Source: Terriglobia bacterium
Lineage (GTDB): Bacteria > Acidobacteriota > Terriglobia > Terriglobales > Acidobacteriaceae
NCBI GenBank assembly: GCA_020073385.1
Contig: JAIQFH010000069.1
Coordinates: 1 to 32,159, forward strand
DNA: 32,159 nt
Reading direction: 5' to 3'
In this document: piece by piece, positions 7,018 through 14,465 of the stretch
Layout of the letters: each line of letters starts with the position of its first letter
Position numbering within the stretch: the stretch's first letter is position 1
Notes under the pieces: model-generated
The model's database searches: none
Told to the model about the DNA's origin: nothing
The model's input: only the letters and a program-made list of their open reading frames with translations
Translations under genes and position numbers: made by a program

Positions 7018-8117
7018 CCTTTGCGCATGTCCTTTCGTCGCGTTTTCTTTTGTCTTACCGCGGCACGCGCGGCAAGTTTTTCCTTTCTTCTTGCCGCAGA
7101 TCGCTCGGCGCGCTCGTCAGCAACCGCCGCAATCTCGATTACGCGTTTGCGTTTTGGCGCTCGCCGCTCCCGCTCAGCATCCTGATGTGCAAGGTGAATG
7201 GCTTCGGTGACGGCGCGAATGTACCGGGCCGCCTCTCCTTCGGTCTTGATGGCGTTTACGTAAGTATCGATCTCATGGCGATAGCGCAGAGGAAGCTTAC
7301 TGGCAGCTTCCCGGAAATGTTCGACCTGAGCTTTCAACAACGACGACACGGGACGATCGGGGTTATATATGGTTTTGGGCGGCTTAGGTACGTGAACTAC
7401 ACCCCCCCTAGTTACCCTTGCTTGATCGGTTGTCCCAGCCTTATTAGCCTTCTCGCTCCGAGCTGCTCTTGCGATGAGGTGTCGCGTCAGTTTTGCAAAA
7501 TCATAGTTTGCGGGCGCACGCAACAGCGTCAGACCCACCCTGTCGCCTCTGGCTACGACGGTTCCAGCCGCTTGGAGTCCCCTCACCAGATCCGGTTCCG
7601 CTCTGAATCCTTGCTGTTTCTTTTCGTGTCGGCTCACTGCACGATCACGCGCATGTATCTCCTGATCTTCAAAGACCTTGAGAGCATTTTCATATTCACC
7701 ACTGGCTCCAGACATTCCTTGTTCCAGGTTTTCCGTATCTACGGAGACACCTTGTTCTGACGAAAAATCTGCGATCGCTTCAACCAGATCGCTGAACTTC
7801 TTTTCATCAAACTTTTCCCCAGTTGCGCCGGGAAGGGCACGCAACGACAAAGAGAGTTTGGCGGCGTTGGAAGCTTTCGCCTCCGCTCCGTCGACCGTGA
7901 AAATCACTTGCCCGACCTTGATCTGGTCGCCTTCTTTAACGCGAATCTCTTGCACAGTCCCGCTGACGGACGAAGGGACTTCGACAACCGCCTTATCGGT
8001 TTCGAGCTCCATGACCGCCTGGCCGGCGCTCACCGCCACACCGGGTGCGACCATCAGACGCACCAGATCGCCCTTCGCGATTTTTTCTCCCAACTCCGGA
8101 AGTTTGAATTCAATCAC
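7014..8117 (-). CDS. Chimeric protein: lipoyl domain fused to an unknown region
   Basis: This encodes 367 residues. Residues 1-76 are a full lipoyl domain as in pyruvate dehydrogenase E2: 'MIEFKLPELGEKIAKGDLVR', then 'ELETDKAVVEVPSSVSG' with the lipoyl-accepting Lys at 42. After an Ala-rich linker (77-90) there is no peripheral-subunit-binding or acyltransferase domain. Instead there are about 270 unrecognised residues, helical and increasingly basic, ending in a Lys/Arg-rich tail. The GTG start has GAGGA nine bases upstream. It lies 53 bases after the DUF4062 gene and is probably co-transcribed with it. Either a lipoyl segment was captured by recombination, or this is a real lipoylated protein of new type. 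Confidence 0.75.
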   Translation of the reverse strand: MIEFKLPELGEKIAKGDLVRLMVAPGVAVSAGQAVMELETDKAVVEVPSSVSGTVQEIRVKEGDQIKVGQVIFTVDGAEAKASNAAKLSLSLRALPGATGEKFDEKKFSDLVEAIADFSSEQGVSVDTENLEQGMSGASGEYENALKVFEDQEIHARDRAVSRHEKKQQGFRAEPDLVRGLQAAGTVVARGDRVGLTLLRAPANYDFAKLTRHLIARAARSEKANKAGTTDQARVTRGGVVHVPKPPKTIYNPDRPVSSLLKAQVEHFREAASKLPLRYRHEIDTYVNAIKTEGEAARYIRAVTEAIHLAHQDAERERRAPKRKRVIEIAAVADERAERSAARRKEKLAARAAVRQKKTRRKDMRKG

Positions 8118-8170
8118 CGCTTATTGTCCTCGTATATGAATATCCCGGCTATCGCACAGAGGCGTCTCAC

Positions 8171-8920
8171 TCAGACACTGTCTCTTGCCTCATGGGGATT
8201 AGGCTCACGCAATGTAACTTCGATCCCACGTCCTCCGCATTGCCTTACGAAATCGGCAAAGGCCTCAAATAAATGCGGCAGATCTTGAGGGGGTATTTTC
8301 GGATCAATGTTAAACCTAATCCACCCTTCGCTGGTGCGCTTCCGATCCACGGAAAGCTCAGCAGCGTTACCGCCTACTGAAAGTGGGAATTTGTTGTGAA
8401 GATAGTTCTGAATGCATTTTCTAAATTCAGACTCGAATTGAGTGTGCCCTTCGTATTCCCAAAACAACCCTTCCGCGGGGAACCTCTCACGGTATTCCGC
8501 AACGAGTGCCCACTGGCGACGCTCGGCTGACGACTTCAATTTCGGCGCCTCAGTATTAAAGAAAATCATGACCTGAGGCTTTTTCTTGTTCTCGCGCCAT
8601 TGGTTTATAGCCAGAGTAATTTCGTGCTCGGTTCCCGTCATGCCATCCTGTGTCACAGTGCCGAATCTAGTCCAGAAAATGCCAACCAGAACGTCGCAAC
8701 TTTCAATCTTCAGAACGGCATCACAGACACCTTGCGGCCCATCGAGGTGAAAAGCTGGAAAAGCATCGGTTTCCCAACGAGCAACTTCCAGGCGCAAGTT
8801 TCGGTCAGCGGCAGAAGTTCGGTTCAATTCGGAGGCTACACGCTCCACGATAGCTCGCTCGGCTGCAACATCATTTGGAGATGCGACTACCACGCGGAGT
8901 GTTTGAGCCGTTTGGGGCAT
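8171..8920 (-). CDS. DUF4062 domain-containing protein
   Basis: This encodes 249 residues. Residues 8-105 match the DUF4062 pattern: 'LRVVVASPNDVAAERAIVE', a central 'ARWETDAFP', 'CDVLVGIFWTRFGT' and 'TGTEHEITLAI'. DUF4062 is a TIR/Rossmann-like domain usually found at the N-terminus of large STAND/NLR-type or other immune and signalling proteins. Here it is nearly alone, with about 140 extra C-terminal residues ending in a separate strand-rich part. It is followed by the lipoyl-fusion gene. A role in defence is inferred from the domain and from the adjacent TIR-like gene. Confidence 0.82.
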   Translation of the reverse strand: MPQTAQTLRVVVASPNDVAAERAIVERVASELNRTSAADRNLRLEVARWETDAFPAFHLDGPQGVCDAVLKIESCDVLVGIFWTRFGTVTQDGMTGTEHEITLAINQWRENKKKPQVMIFFNTEAPKLKSSAERRQWALVAEYRERFPAEGLFWEYEGHTQFESEFRKCIQNYLHNKFPLSVGGNAAELSVDRKRTSEGWIRFNIDPKIPPQDLPHLFEAFADFVRQCGGRGIEVTLREPNPHEARDSV

Positions 8921-9031
8921 GGATTCAACCCGGACTCACCTATCTCTCTTGCTACCCATGATACTGCTGGGACGATAGCTACTAGACGCGCTAACGTCAA
9001 GTCGTGGCTATGCACGGCCCTCACGGGCAGT

Positions 9032-9106
9032 CGTACCCTATTGCCAGCCGCAGGCCGAAAGATTGCCGCTGCGCGGTGGGCGAAGTGGAAAGCGGGCAAG
9101 CGGTAG
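9032..9106 (+). pseudogene. 3' remnant of the RWAKWK small gene (copy 2)
   Basis: The last 24 codons read 'RTLLPAAGRKIAAARWAKW' followed by KAGKR and a TAG stop. They align with the tail of the frameshifted copy at 6792-7017 but lack three residues (QRA). I see no recognisable N-terminal coiled-coil part or in-frame start upstream. It lies between the start of the DUF4062 gene and the end of the Rap1a-type gene, on the opposite strand to both. Confidence 0.6.
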
Positions 9107-9136
9107 GGTATAAACTCCACCAGTGCGCTAGGTAAA

Positions 9137-9523
9137 TCACTTGCATGGAAAAGCTCGTTGTAAAGCGGCAAATGCGAGTGTGATGCCTCGTTCCTGCAAC
9201 TTCTCTGGGTTATCCCTCAGGTATTTCACAATCACACGAATAGCCTGTTTTGCAGCGACGCCTGTCAAACACGGATAGACCTTACGATATTCCTTATCGG
9301 TCAGCCCACGAGCTAAATCCAACCCTTGTAGCACGCCCGTTACATAGCCCGTGCACCAGCTTGTTTGCGACGCTTGCGTATCGTTGTCAAACTTTCCGCT
9401 GTCCATGAACTGAACCGCTGCCGTGCAGTTGTCAAGCAAATGATTGCCATCCAAGTCTTTGGCTTCCTGCGCAACGCACACGTACGAACAGAGTGTAATA
9501 ACAAACAAAAGTTGGAGTTTCAT
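9137..9523 (-). CDS. Secreted Rap1a/Tai-type protein
   Basis: This encodes 128 residues with an N-terminal signal peptide (about 1-18, 'MKLQLLFVITLCSYVCVAQ'). The mature part matches the Rap1a/Tai immunity pattern: 'LLDNC', 'WCTGYVTGVLQGL', 'YPCLTGV', a helical region with 'VIVKYLRDNPE', and the closing 'ALQRAFPCK'. The four cysteines of the mature part probably form two disulfides. The founding family members are periplasmic immunity proteins against type VI peptidoglycan amidases, but most homologues are orphans and not proven immunity proteins. No toxin gene is nearby. It forms a single-gene unit of the island. Confidence 0.75.
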   Translation of the reverse strand: MKLQLLFVITLCSYVCVAQEAKDLDGNHLLDNCTAAVQFMDSGKFDNDTQASQTSWCTGYVTGVLQGLDLARGLTDKEYRKVYPCLTGVAAKQAIRVIVKYLRDNPEKLQERGITLAFAALQRAFPCK

Positions 9524-9578
9524 AACCGCCGAATTCTACGCTCCTCGACCCATCTGACGGAACAGTTCTGGGGAATTG

Positions 9579-9623
9579 CAACGGGCAGGCTGGGCCAAGT
9601 GCAAGGCTGCTAAGAAGAGCTAG
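9579..9623 (+). pseudogene. 3' remnant of the RWAKWK small gene (copy 3)
   Basis: The last 14 codons read 'QRAGWAKCKAAKKS' before a TAG stop, matching the tail QRARWAKWKAA of copy 1 with two changes (R to G, W to C). DNA identity with copy 1 is clear over about 30 bases (CGGGCA..CTGGGCCAAGTG.AAGGC). No upstream coding part remains. It lies between the Rap1a-type gene and the 450-residue membrane protein gene. Confidence 0.55.
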
Positions 9624-9661
9624 TTATGACGCAGCGAGGGGCTGTTTGGACACAACCTGAT

Positions 9662-11014
9662 TCATACGGGCATTTCCCGCTGCGTTCCTCTAGCCCGTAT
9701 ATCGTCTTCTATTCGGTCTAATATTTTGGAAGCCTCGTCTACCGGTATCTCAGTTCCGAATTTTGTCTCTAAGGACACCAGGAATCGTTCAACGCTCTGA
9801 ATGTATTCCTGGCGATCGGCGCCTTCATACGTGTCCATCGATTGTTCAAGTTTCTTGCGAAGGTCAGAAAGTTTAATCGTCCCGCCCTTGCGTGCGGCTT
9901 CGTCAACCAGAGTCTGATACTTGTTCTTGGTTACATCCATTTCATGGGAAATGCGCTCTTGCAAGTTATTTAGCTCATGGACCGGGACACGACGGCCATA
10001 TCGCTCCTGCCATGATTGAAGCAGTGGGACGATCATTGCCTCATATAATTTGGGGTCATTAGCCTGCACTTCCGCGAAATCGTTTCGGAGGTCTTCTAAA
10101 TCCACAAAACCCTTACCGGCTTGTTCCATTGCAGTCGCTCTGCCCAAGACCACGTAGTAGAACGCTTTTTTCAAAGCGATCAGAACGATTGCGAGGATGA
10201 TCGCGCCGGCGATGAAAAAGTAAAACTCATTCGCAGCATAGGCAAGTAGCGCCGACATGCCAAGCCCTACGATCCACAAAGTGGCGTAAATAACTTTCAT
10301 TAACCTAAACCACGCCTTGCCCTCAAGGGGATGAATGGCTTTAGTGGGTCCCGTGGCGACACATGATCGAATCACAGCAGCCTTCGCCTTGTCATCGGCC
10401 GCAAATAGCTGCCTAGCCAATGATTCATGCTCCGGCTTAATTTTTTCCTCCTCTTCGGAGGCTGTCTTTATCAACGCAACATAGGCTTCCGCCTCTCCCA
10501 GGAATTGCTTTGATTCTTCTTCGGAAATCGCTGAGTTGCGACCATTATTCCTGATGACCATAACCGGAACCCGCTTATCAAATTCGGTCTGGGTAATAAT
10601 TCCATTTGTTGCCATGACGCGAGCCCGATGCAACTTCTTCGACAAGGATAGCCAGCGCTCCATGCTGGCACTATCCGTCGACACGCCTACTGAATTATTC
10701 GGACCCACATGCAGTAGTCGCTCAAACTCGACCAATTTCCGCTCGATATCTTCATTGAGTTTCTGGAGCGGTCCTATGAAATTGGCTATGTAAGAATCGG
10801 CCAATTTGATTTTCGCGCGCGCATATTCGAGGCGTTCTTCGTCACCGATAGACGTGTGGAACATCAGGCCAGAAGTACGTTCATCCTGCTTTCGATAGTC
10901 ATTCTCCTCGCTGAAGTGGAGTCTGATCCGACCGATTTGCTGGTTAAGCAGCACTTCGATTTTTCTGCCGAGTTCAGTTAGGGAAGCGGGCGCTTCTATT
11001 GGTGCAGGTTCCAT
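9662..11014 (-). CDS. Coiled-coil membrane protein of unknown function
   Basis: This encodes 450 residues. Residues 1-230 are charged and mainly helical with probable coiled coils (60-105 and 163-215). Two adjacent transmembrane helices lie at about 241-261 and 264-282 with a very short loop. Residues 290-450 are again helical and charged, cytoplasmic by the basic flanks. The ATG has GAGGTG upstream. The layout, large soluble domains around a hairpin membrane anchor, resembles membrane effectors of abortive-infection systems, but no family is recognised and the role is inferred only from the island context. It is the last cargo gene before the tRNA-fragment border. Confidence 0.72.
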   Translation of the reverse strand: MEPAPIEAPASLTELGRKIEVLLNQQIGRIRLHFSEENDYRKQDERTSGLMFHTSIGDEERLEYARAKIKLADSYIANFIGPLQKLNEDIERKLVEFERLLHVGPNNSVGVSTDSASMERWLSLSKKLHRARVMATNGIITQTEFDKRVPVMVIRNNGRNSAISEEESKQFLGEAEAYVALIKTASEEEEKIKPEHESLARQLFAADDKAKAAVIRSCVATGPTKAIHPLEGKAWFRLMKVIYATLWIVGLGMSALLAYAANEFYFFIAGAIILAIVLIALKKAFYYVVLGRATAMEQAGKGFVDLEDLRNDFAEVQANDPKLYEAMIVPLLQSWQERYGRRVPVHELNNLQERISHEMDVTKNKYQTLVDEAARKGGTIKLSDLRKKLEQSMDTYEGADRQEYIQSVERFLVSLETKFGTEIPVDEASKILDRIEDDIRARGTQREMPV

Positions 11015-11257
11015 ATAGCACCTCTTTGCGATTCGATCAGTGGCCTTGATGGCGCAGACGGGGGAAAATTAGCGCAACAAGTGGAAGACTAGCCTCGACT
11101 ATAACGCAACCTCCGTGACTACCGTCACTTACGAAGGTGTGGGGTGTCACGCCGAACGCCCTACCAAACCCTACCAATAGGGCATCACACGGCAGGTTTT
11201 GGCATCATTGGTGGGCGAGTTCGGGCAGCGTCAAGACGTTGAAACTGCAATAAAAAG
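11015..11257. other. Gene-free end of the island with repeat motifs
   Basis: No gene is seen. Positions 11054-11092 (GCAGACGGGGGAAAATTAGC onward, ending GTGGAAGACTAG) may be a fourth, badly decayed tail of the RWAKWK gene; this is weak. Positions 11153-11167 repeat the 15-mer at 1470-1484, and a second CCCTACCAAT follows at 11169-11178. Confidence 0.35.
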
Positions 11258-11285
11258 GGGCTTTGCCGCGTGAGCAGCAAAGCCC
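11251..11285 (-). terminator. Terminator hairpin reading leftward at the island edge
   Basis: GGGCTTTGC (11258-11266) pairs with GCAAAGCCC (11277-11285), a 9-bp stem with a ten-base loop. On the minus strand it is followed by CTTTTTA. It abuts the tRNA fragment exactly, so it was probably brought in by the element and insulates the island from leftward transcription. Confidence 0.7.
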
Positions 11286-11340
11286 TCAAAATCCGCCGGT
11301 ACTTGGTACCTTGGGGGTTCGACTCCCCCTCCCGGCACCA
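11285..11340 (+). other. Attachment-site scar: 3' fragment of tRNA-Leu(CAA)
   Basis: The segment holds the anticodon loop (CTCAAAA) and 3' anticodon stem, and a long variable arm typical of class II tRNA (GGTACTTGGTACC). It then has a perfect T arm (GGGGG-TTCGACT-CCCCC), the 3' acceptor strand TCCCGGC, and discriminator A plus CCA. The 5' acceptor strand (expected GCCGGGA), D arm and 5' anticodon stem are missing; unrelated hairpin sequence precedes it. This is the direct repeat expected opposite an intact tRNA-Leu at the other end of an integrated element. It cannot fold as a complete tRNA. Confidence 0.85.
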
Positions 11341-11469
11341 AATAATTCCAACCTAACCACTCGTCTGCCGCTTGCCGCGCGGTTTGCTGCGCTGCGCACG
11401 CTACGGGTAGAACAAGCGACCGCAGAGACGCCCGCGATCCACTACAATCTTCGGCCAGGGAGTAGCTTC

Positions 11470-12465
11470 ATGTTTCTGCACAAGCTCTGCTTCTTCACGC
11501 TGGCTGCGACACTTGCGGCTTCCTCGAACGTGGGAATGCTGGATGTACAGATCCGGGAGTACGAGGTGCCGACTCCGAATTCGCGGCCGCATGATCCGGC
11601 AATCGCGCCCGACGGCTCGCTTTGGTACACGGGACAAGGCGCGAACAAGCTGGGCCGGCTTAATCCGAAGACTGGGCAATTCAAGGAATACGCCCTGAAG
11701 ACTCCGAAATCCGGCCCGCACGGTCTGGTCGCTGACAAAGAGGGCAACATCTGGTTCACGGCAATCTCCGGCGGTTATGTTGGCAAGCTCAACCCCCTGA
11801 ATGGCGAGATTGCCGAACATCGTCCCGCCGATGGCACGGAGATCGATCCGCACACGCCGGTATTCGACCATGACGGCATTCTGTGGTTCACAAACGAAGA
11901 GACCAACTATGTCGGGCGACTCGATCCGAAAACCGGCAAGATGACGCTGGCCAAGTCGCCTTCGCCGCACGCTGTGCCCTACGGCATCGTGATCTTGCCG
12001 AACAACACGCCCATTTTTTGTGAGTTTGGCACGAACAAGTTGGCTAGCGTGGACCCGAGTACGATGAAAATCCGCGAATACACATTGCCGGCGCCAGGTG
12101 CGCGTCCGCGTCGGATCGCACTGGCGCCGGATGGCACGGTTTATTACACCGATTTCGCACGCGGTTATCTGGGGCATTTTGATCCATCCGGCGGAAAGCT
12201 GTTGAAGGAATGGCTGTCGCCTGGAGGCGCAGAGTCGGAGCCTTATGGAATCGCGATCACCAAGGATGGCAAAGTCTGGTATAGCGAGTCCGGTGTGAAG
12301 CCGAATACCCTGATTGAATTTGACCCCAAATCCGGAGCCTTCAGTGCGAAGACGATCCCATCCGGGGGCGGCGTCGTGCGAAATATGGTGGCGACTCCGG
12401 ACGGGCAGCTGTACCTGGCTTGCAGTGGAGTAAACAAAGTAGCGGTGGTAAGTCTGAATAAATAG
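11470..12465 (+). CDS. Secreted Vgb-like beta-propeller protein
   Basis: This encodes 331 residues from the ATG at 11470, with AGGGAG seven bases upstream; the frame is open further left but that part crosses the tRNA scar. A hydrophobic N-terminus (1-22) is a probable signal peptide. The rest has about six to seven repeats of the pattern 'P-x-G-LWYT-x-x-x-NKLGRLNPKTG', as in virginiamycin B lyase (Vgb) and related streptogramin-lyase-fold proteins. Chromosomal acidobacterial versions are numerous and secreted; most have no proven lyase activity, so an antibiotic-resistance role should not be assumed. It is the first gene outside the island. Confidence 0.82.
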   Translation: MFLHKLCFFTLAATLAASSNVGMLDVQIREYEVPTPNSRPHDPAIAPDGSLWYTGQGANKLGRLNPKTGQFKEYALKTPKSGPHGLVADKEGNIWFTAISGGYVGKLNPLNGEIAEHRPADGTEIDPHTPVFDHDGILWFTNEETNYVGRLDPKTGKMTLAKSPSPHAVPYGIVILPNNTPIFCEFGTNKLASVDPSTMKIREYTLPAPGARPRRIALAPDGTVYYTDFARGYLGHFDPSGGKLLKEWLSPGGAESEPYGIAITKDGKVWYSESGVKPNTLIEFDPKSGAFSAKTIPSGGGVVRNMVATPDGQLYLACSGVNKVAVVSLNK

Positions 12466-12542
12466 GTGACCTGGAACGGATTGTTCTGCTCCAGATGATG
12501 GCCAAGTGGACAGTGCAGGCGAAGAGGACGTAAAGTCTGCTC

Positions 12543-14093
12543 GTGATCAGCCGCACCAGTCTTGATCTCCTCCAAGTTCGCGCCCAGCGATATGGCGGAA
12601 GGATAGCGGTCGTGGATTCCCAGGGAGCGTTCACGTATCGCGACTTGCTGGATGCGTCGTCGCGCGTGGCCAGCGCGCTACTTGCCGGGCGGGAAGATCT
12701 TCACGAAGATCGCGTGGCGTTTCTGATAACGCCGGGATTCCCCTGGGTTGCGGTGCAGTGGGGCATTTGGCAGGCAGGGGGCATTGCCGTTCCGTTACCC
12801 CTAAACTCCACGAAGCCTGAGCTGGAATATCTTGTCGACGACACCGCGGCGTCGGCATTGTTGTTCGATGCTCCGGCAGTCGCTCTTCTGGGGTCAATTG
12901 CCGCTGATCGCCGTATTCGCGCGTTGCCGTACGAGGATCTGCTTGCCTTTCAGTCAGCAGGATTGCCGGAAGTCACCAGCGAGCGGCGCGCCATGATTCT
13001 CTACACTAGTGGCACGACGAGTCGGTCGAAGGGCGTAGTCACAACTCATGCCAACATTGCGGCCCAAATCATGAGCCTAGTGGAAGCCTGGGAATGGTCG
13101 GCGGACGATGCTATTTTGCTTTGCCTCCCGTTGCACCACGTGCATGGAATCATCAATGTTGTGTCTTGTGCGCTCTGGTCGGGAGCGACTTGCCACATGC
13201 TGCCGCGCTTTGATGCGAATGCAGTCTGGGACCATATCGCCGGCGGCAAAATAACTCTGTTCATGGCGGTGCCGACTGTTTACACGAAGCTCATCGCCGC
13301 ATGGGACGCGGCGTCGCCGTCACGCCGCGCGGACCTCTCAAAGGCATGCGCCAGGTTGCGCTTGATGGTGTCCGGTTCGGCAGCGTTGCCAGTGAGCACG
13401 CTCCAACGATGGAAGGAGATCAGCGGCCACACTCTACTCGAGCGTTACGGCATGACGGAAATTGGCATGGCGCTGTCGAATCCATTGCGGGGTGAGCGAG
13501 TACCGGGGAGTGTCGGTACACCGCTGCCGGGCGTCGAAGTTCGGCTTGTGGGAGGGAACGGCGAACCGGTTCCCACAGGAACACCGGGCGAGATCGAAGT
13601 CCGTGGTCCGAATGTGTTCGCGGAGTACTGGGGCCAGCCCGCGGCCACCCGCGGTGCCTTCCGCGACGGCTGGTTTCGCACTGGCGATACTGCGGTGATC
13701 GAGGGCAGCGTCTATCGTATTCTGGGTCGGACAAACGTGGACATCCTCAAGACGGGCGGACATAAGGTGTCAGCCCTGGAAATTGAGGAGGCGCTGCGTG
13801 AACATCCGGCGGTAGCGGAATGTGCCGTCGTGGGAGTTCCCGATCCTGAGTGGGGAGAGCGCGTCGCTGCTGCCGTGGTGCTGAATGACGGAGCTGCCCT
13901 GGATCTCTCATCTTTACGTGCGTGGGCCAAGGAATCACTGGCCCCTCACAAGCTGCCTTCCCGGCTTCTCGTGCTGGATGCGCTTCCTCGCAACGCGCTT
14001 GGCAAGGTAGTGAAACCCACACTGGTAGCGATGTTTCAGACAGCTGCGATGCGACGCAGTTTGACACGAGGAGGTGGTAGAGATGTTTGTTAA
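12543..14093 (+). CDS. Acyl-CoA synthetase (AMP-forming), malonyl-CoA-synthetase-like
   Basis: This encodes 516 residues of the ANL adenylating superfamily. It has the phosphate-binding loop 'YTSGTTSRSKG' (from residue 154), 'LPLHHVHG', 'ERYGMTEIGMALSNP', 'GWFRTGD', 'GRTNVDILKTGG', and the C-terminal 'PRNALGKV' with the catalytic Lys at 488. The 'LHHVHGI' and 'TEIGMALSNP' motifs are typical of MatB-like malonyl/methylmalonyl-CoA synthetases, so a short dicarboxylate or short-chain acid is the likely substrate; this is an inference. The start is GTG with a distant GAGGA. It lies 77 bases after the Vgb-like gene, possibly co-transcribed. Confidence 0.88.
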   Translation: MISRTSLDLLQVRAQRYGGRIAVVDSQGAFTYRDLLDASSRVASALLAGREDLHEDRVAFLITPGFPWVAVQWGIWQAGGIAVPLPLNSTKPELEYLVDDTAASALLFDAPAVALLGSIAADRRIRALPYEDLLAFQSAGLPEVTSERRAMILYTSGTTSRSKGVVTTHANIAAQIMSLVEAWEWSADDAILLCLPLHHVHGIINVVSCALWSGATCHMLPRFDANAVWDHIAGGKITLFMAVPTVYTKLIAAWDAASPSRRADLSKACARLRLMVSGSAALPVSTLQRWKEISGHTLLERYGMTEIGMALSNPLRGERVPGSVGTPLPGVEVRLVGGNGEPVPTGTPGEIEVRGPNVFAEYWGQPAATRGAFRDGWFRTGDTAVIEGSVYRILGRTNVDILKTGGHKVSALEIEEALREHPAVAECAVVGVPDPEWGERVAAAVVLNDGAALDLSSLRAWAKESLAPHKLPSRLLVLDALPRNALGKVVKPTLVAMFQTAAMRRSLTRGGGRDVC

Positions 14094-14168
14094 TCCCATC
14101 CCCTGCGGTGTCACCGAGTGGAAATCTGTGCTCCGTTGCCGCTCCTGCGGCACCACATAAATTCGGGA

Positions 14169-14456
14169 TCATTGTTGAGGTACGACAGGGCCGGTGGATT
14201 CTCGTATAACCAGTTGCGGCTGTACCGAAATCGAGTGCGGGCCCTTTCGGTTACCGTTGGAGATTCTCTGCAACAGTTCTTGGGTCGCAAGTTCCCCCAT
14301 TTCCCGCAGCGGCTGTCGTATCGTGGTTAAGCGAGGAATCAGGTAAGAAGCCGCTTCAATATCGTCAAAGCCCATTACGGAAATATCCTCGGGAACCCGC
14401 AGACCGGCGTCGCGAAAGGCACGTACTGCTCCGATCCAGCGCAGATCGCGGTCTGC
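14169..14456 (-). pseudogene. C-terminal fragment of a LacI-family regulator
   Basis: These 95 codons match the end of a LacI/PurR-type effector-binding domain: 'GAVRAFRDAGLRVPEDISV' then 'MGFDDIEAA', 'LTTIRQPLREMGELA' and 'LVIRESTGP'. The DNA-binding helix-turn-helix and about two-thirds of the sugar-binding domain are absent. Upstream (rightward) the reading frame hits a stop at 14460-14462 and the sequence turns into an internal part of a TonB receptor on the other strand. The gene was therefore cut by a deletion that also removed the start of the receptor. Confidence 0.85.
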
Positions 14457-14465
14457 AACTCAAGA

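Noticed and set aside
6792..7760. Long plus-strand frame of 322 codons
   Set aside because: Only the first part is a real (frameshifted) small gene; the rest is antisense to the lipoyl-fusion gene and shows no protein-like pattern.
8887..9171. 94-residue minus-strand frame between DUF4062 and Rap1a genes
   Set aside because: It is antisense to the RWAKWK remnant and overlaps both neighbouring genes, with no recognisable motif.
11285..11340. Functional tRNA gene
   Set aside because: The 5' acceptor strand, D arm and 5' anticodon stem are absent, so it cannot fold as a tRNA.
11263..11469. N-terminal extension of the Vgb-like protein
   Set aside because: It would read through the hairpin and tRNA fragment; the signal peptide and ribosome site place the start at 11470.
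11470..12465. Streptogramin (virginiamycin B) resistance gene
   Set aside because: The propeller fold matches, but chromosomal acidobacterial homologues are many and secreted; resistance cannot be claimed from sequence alone.
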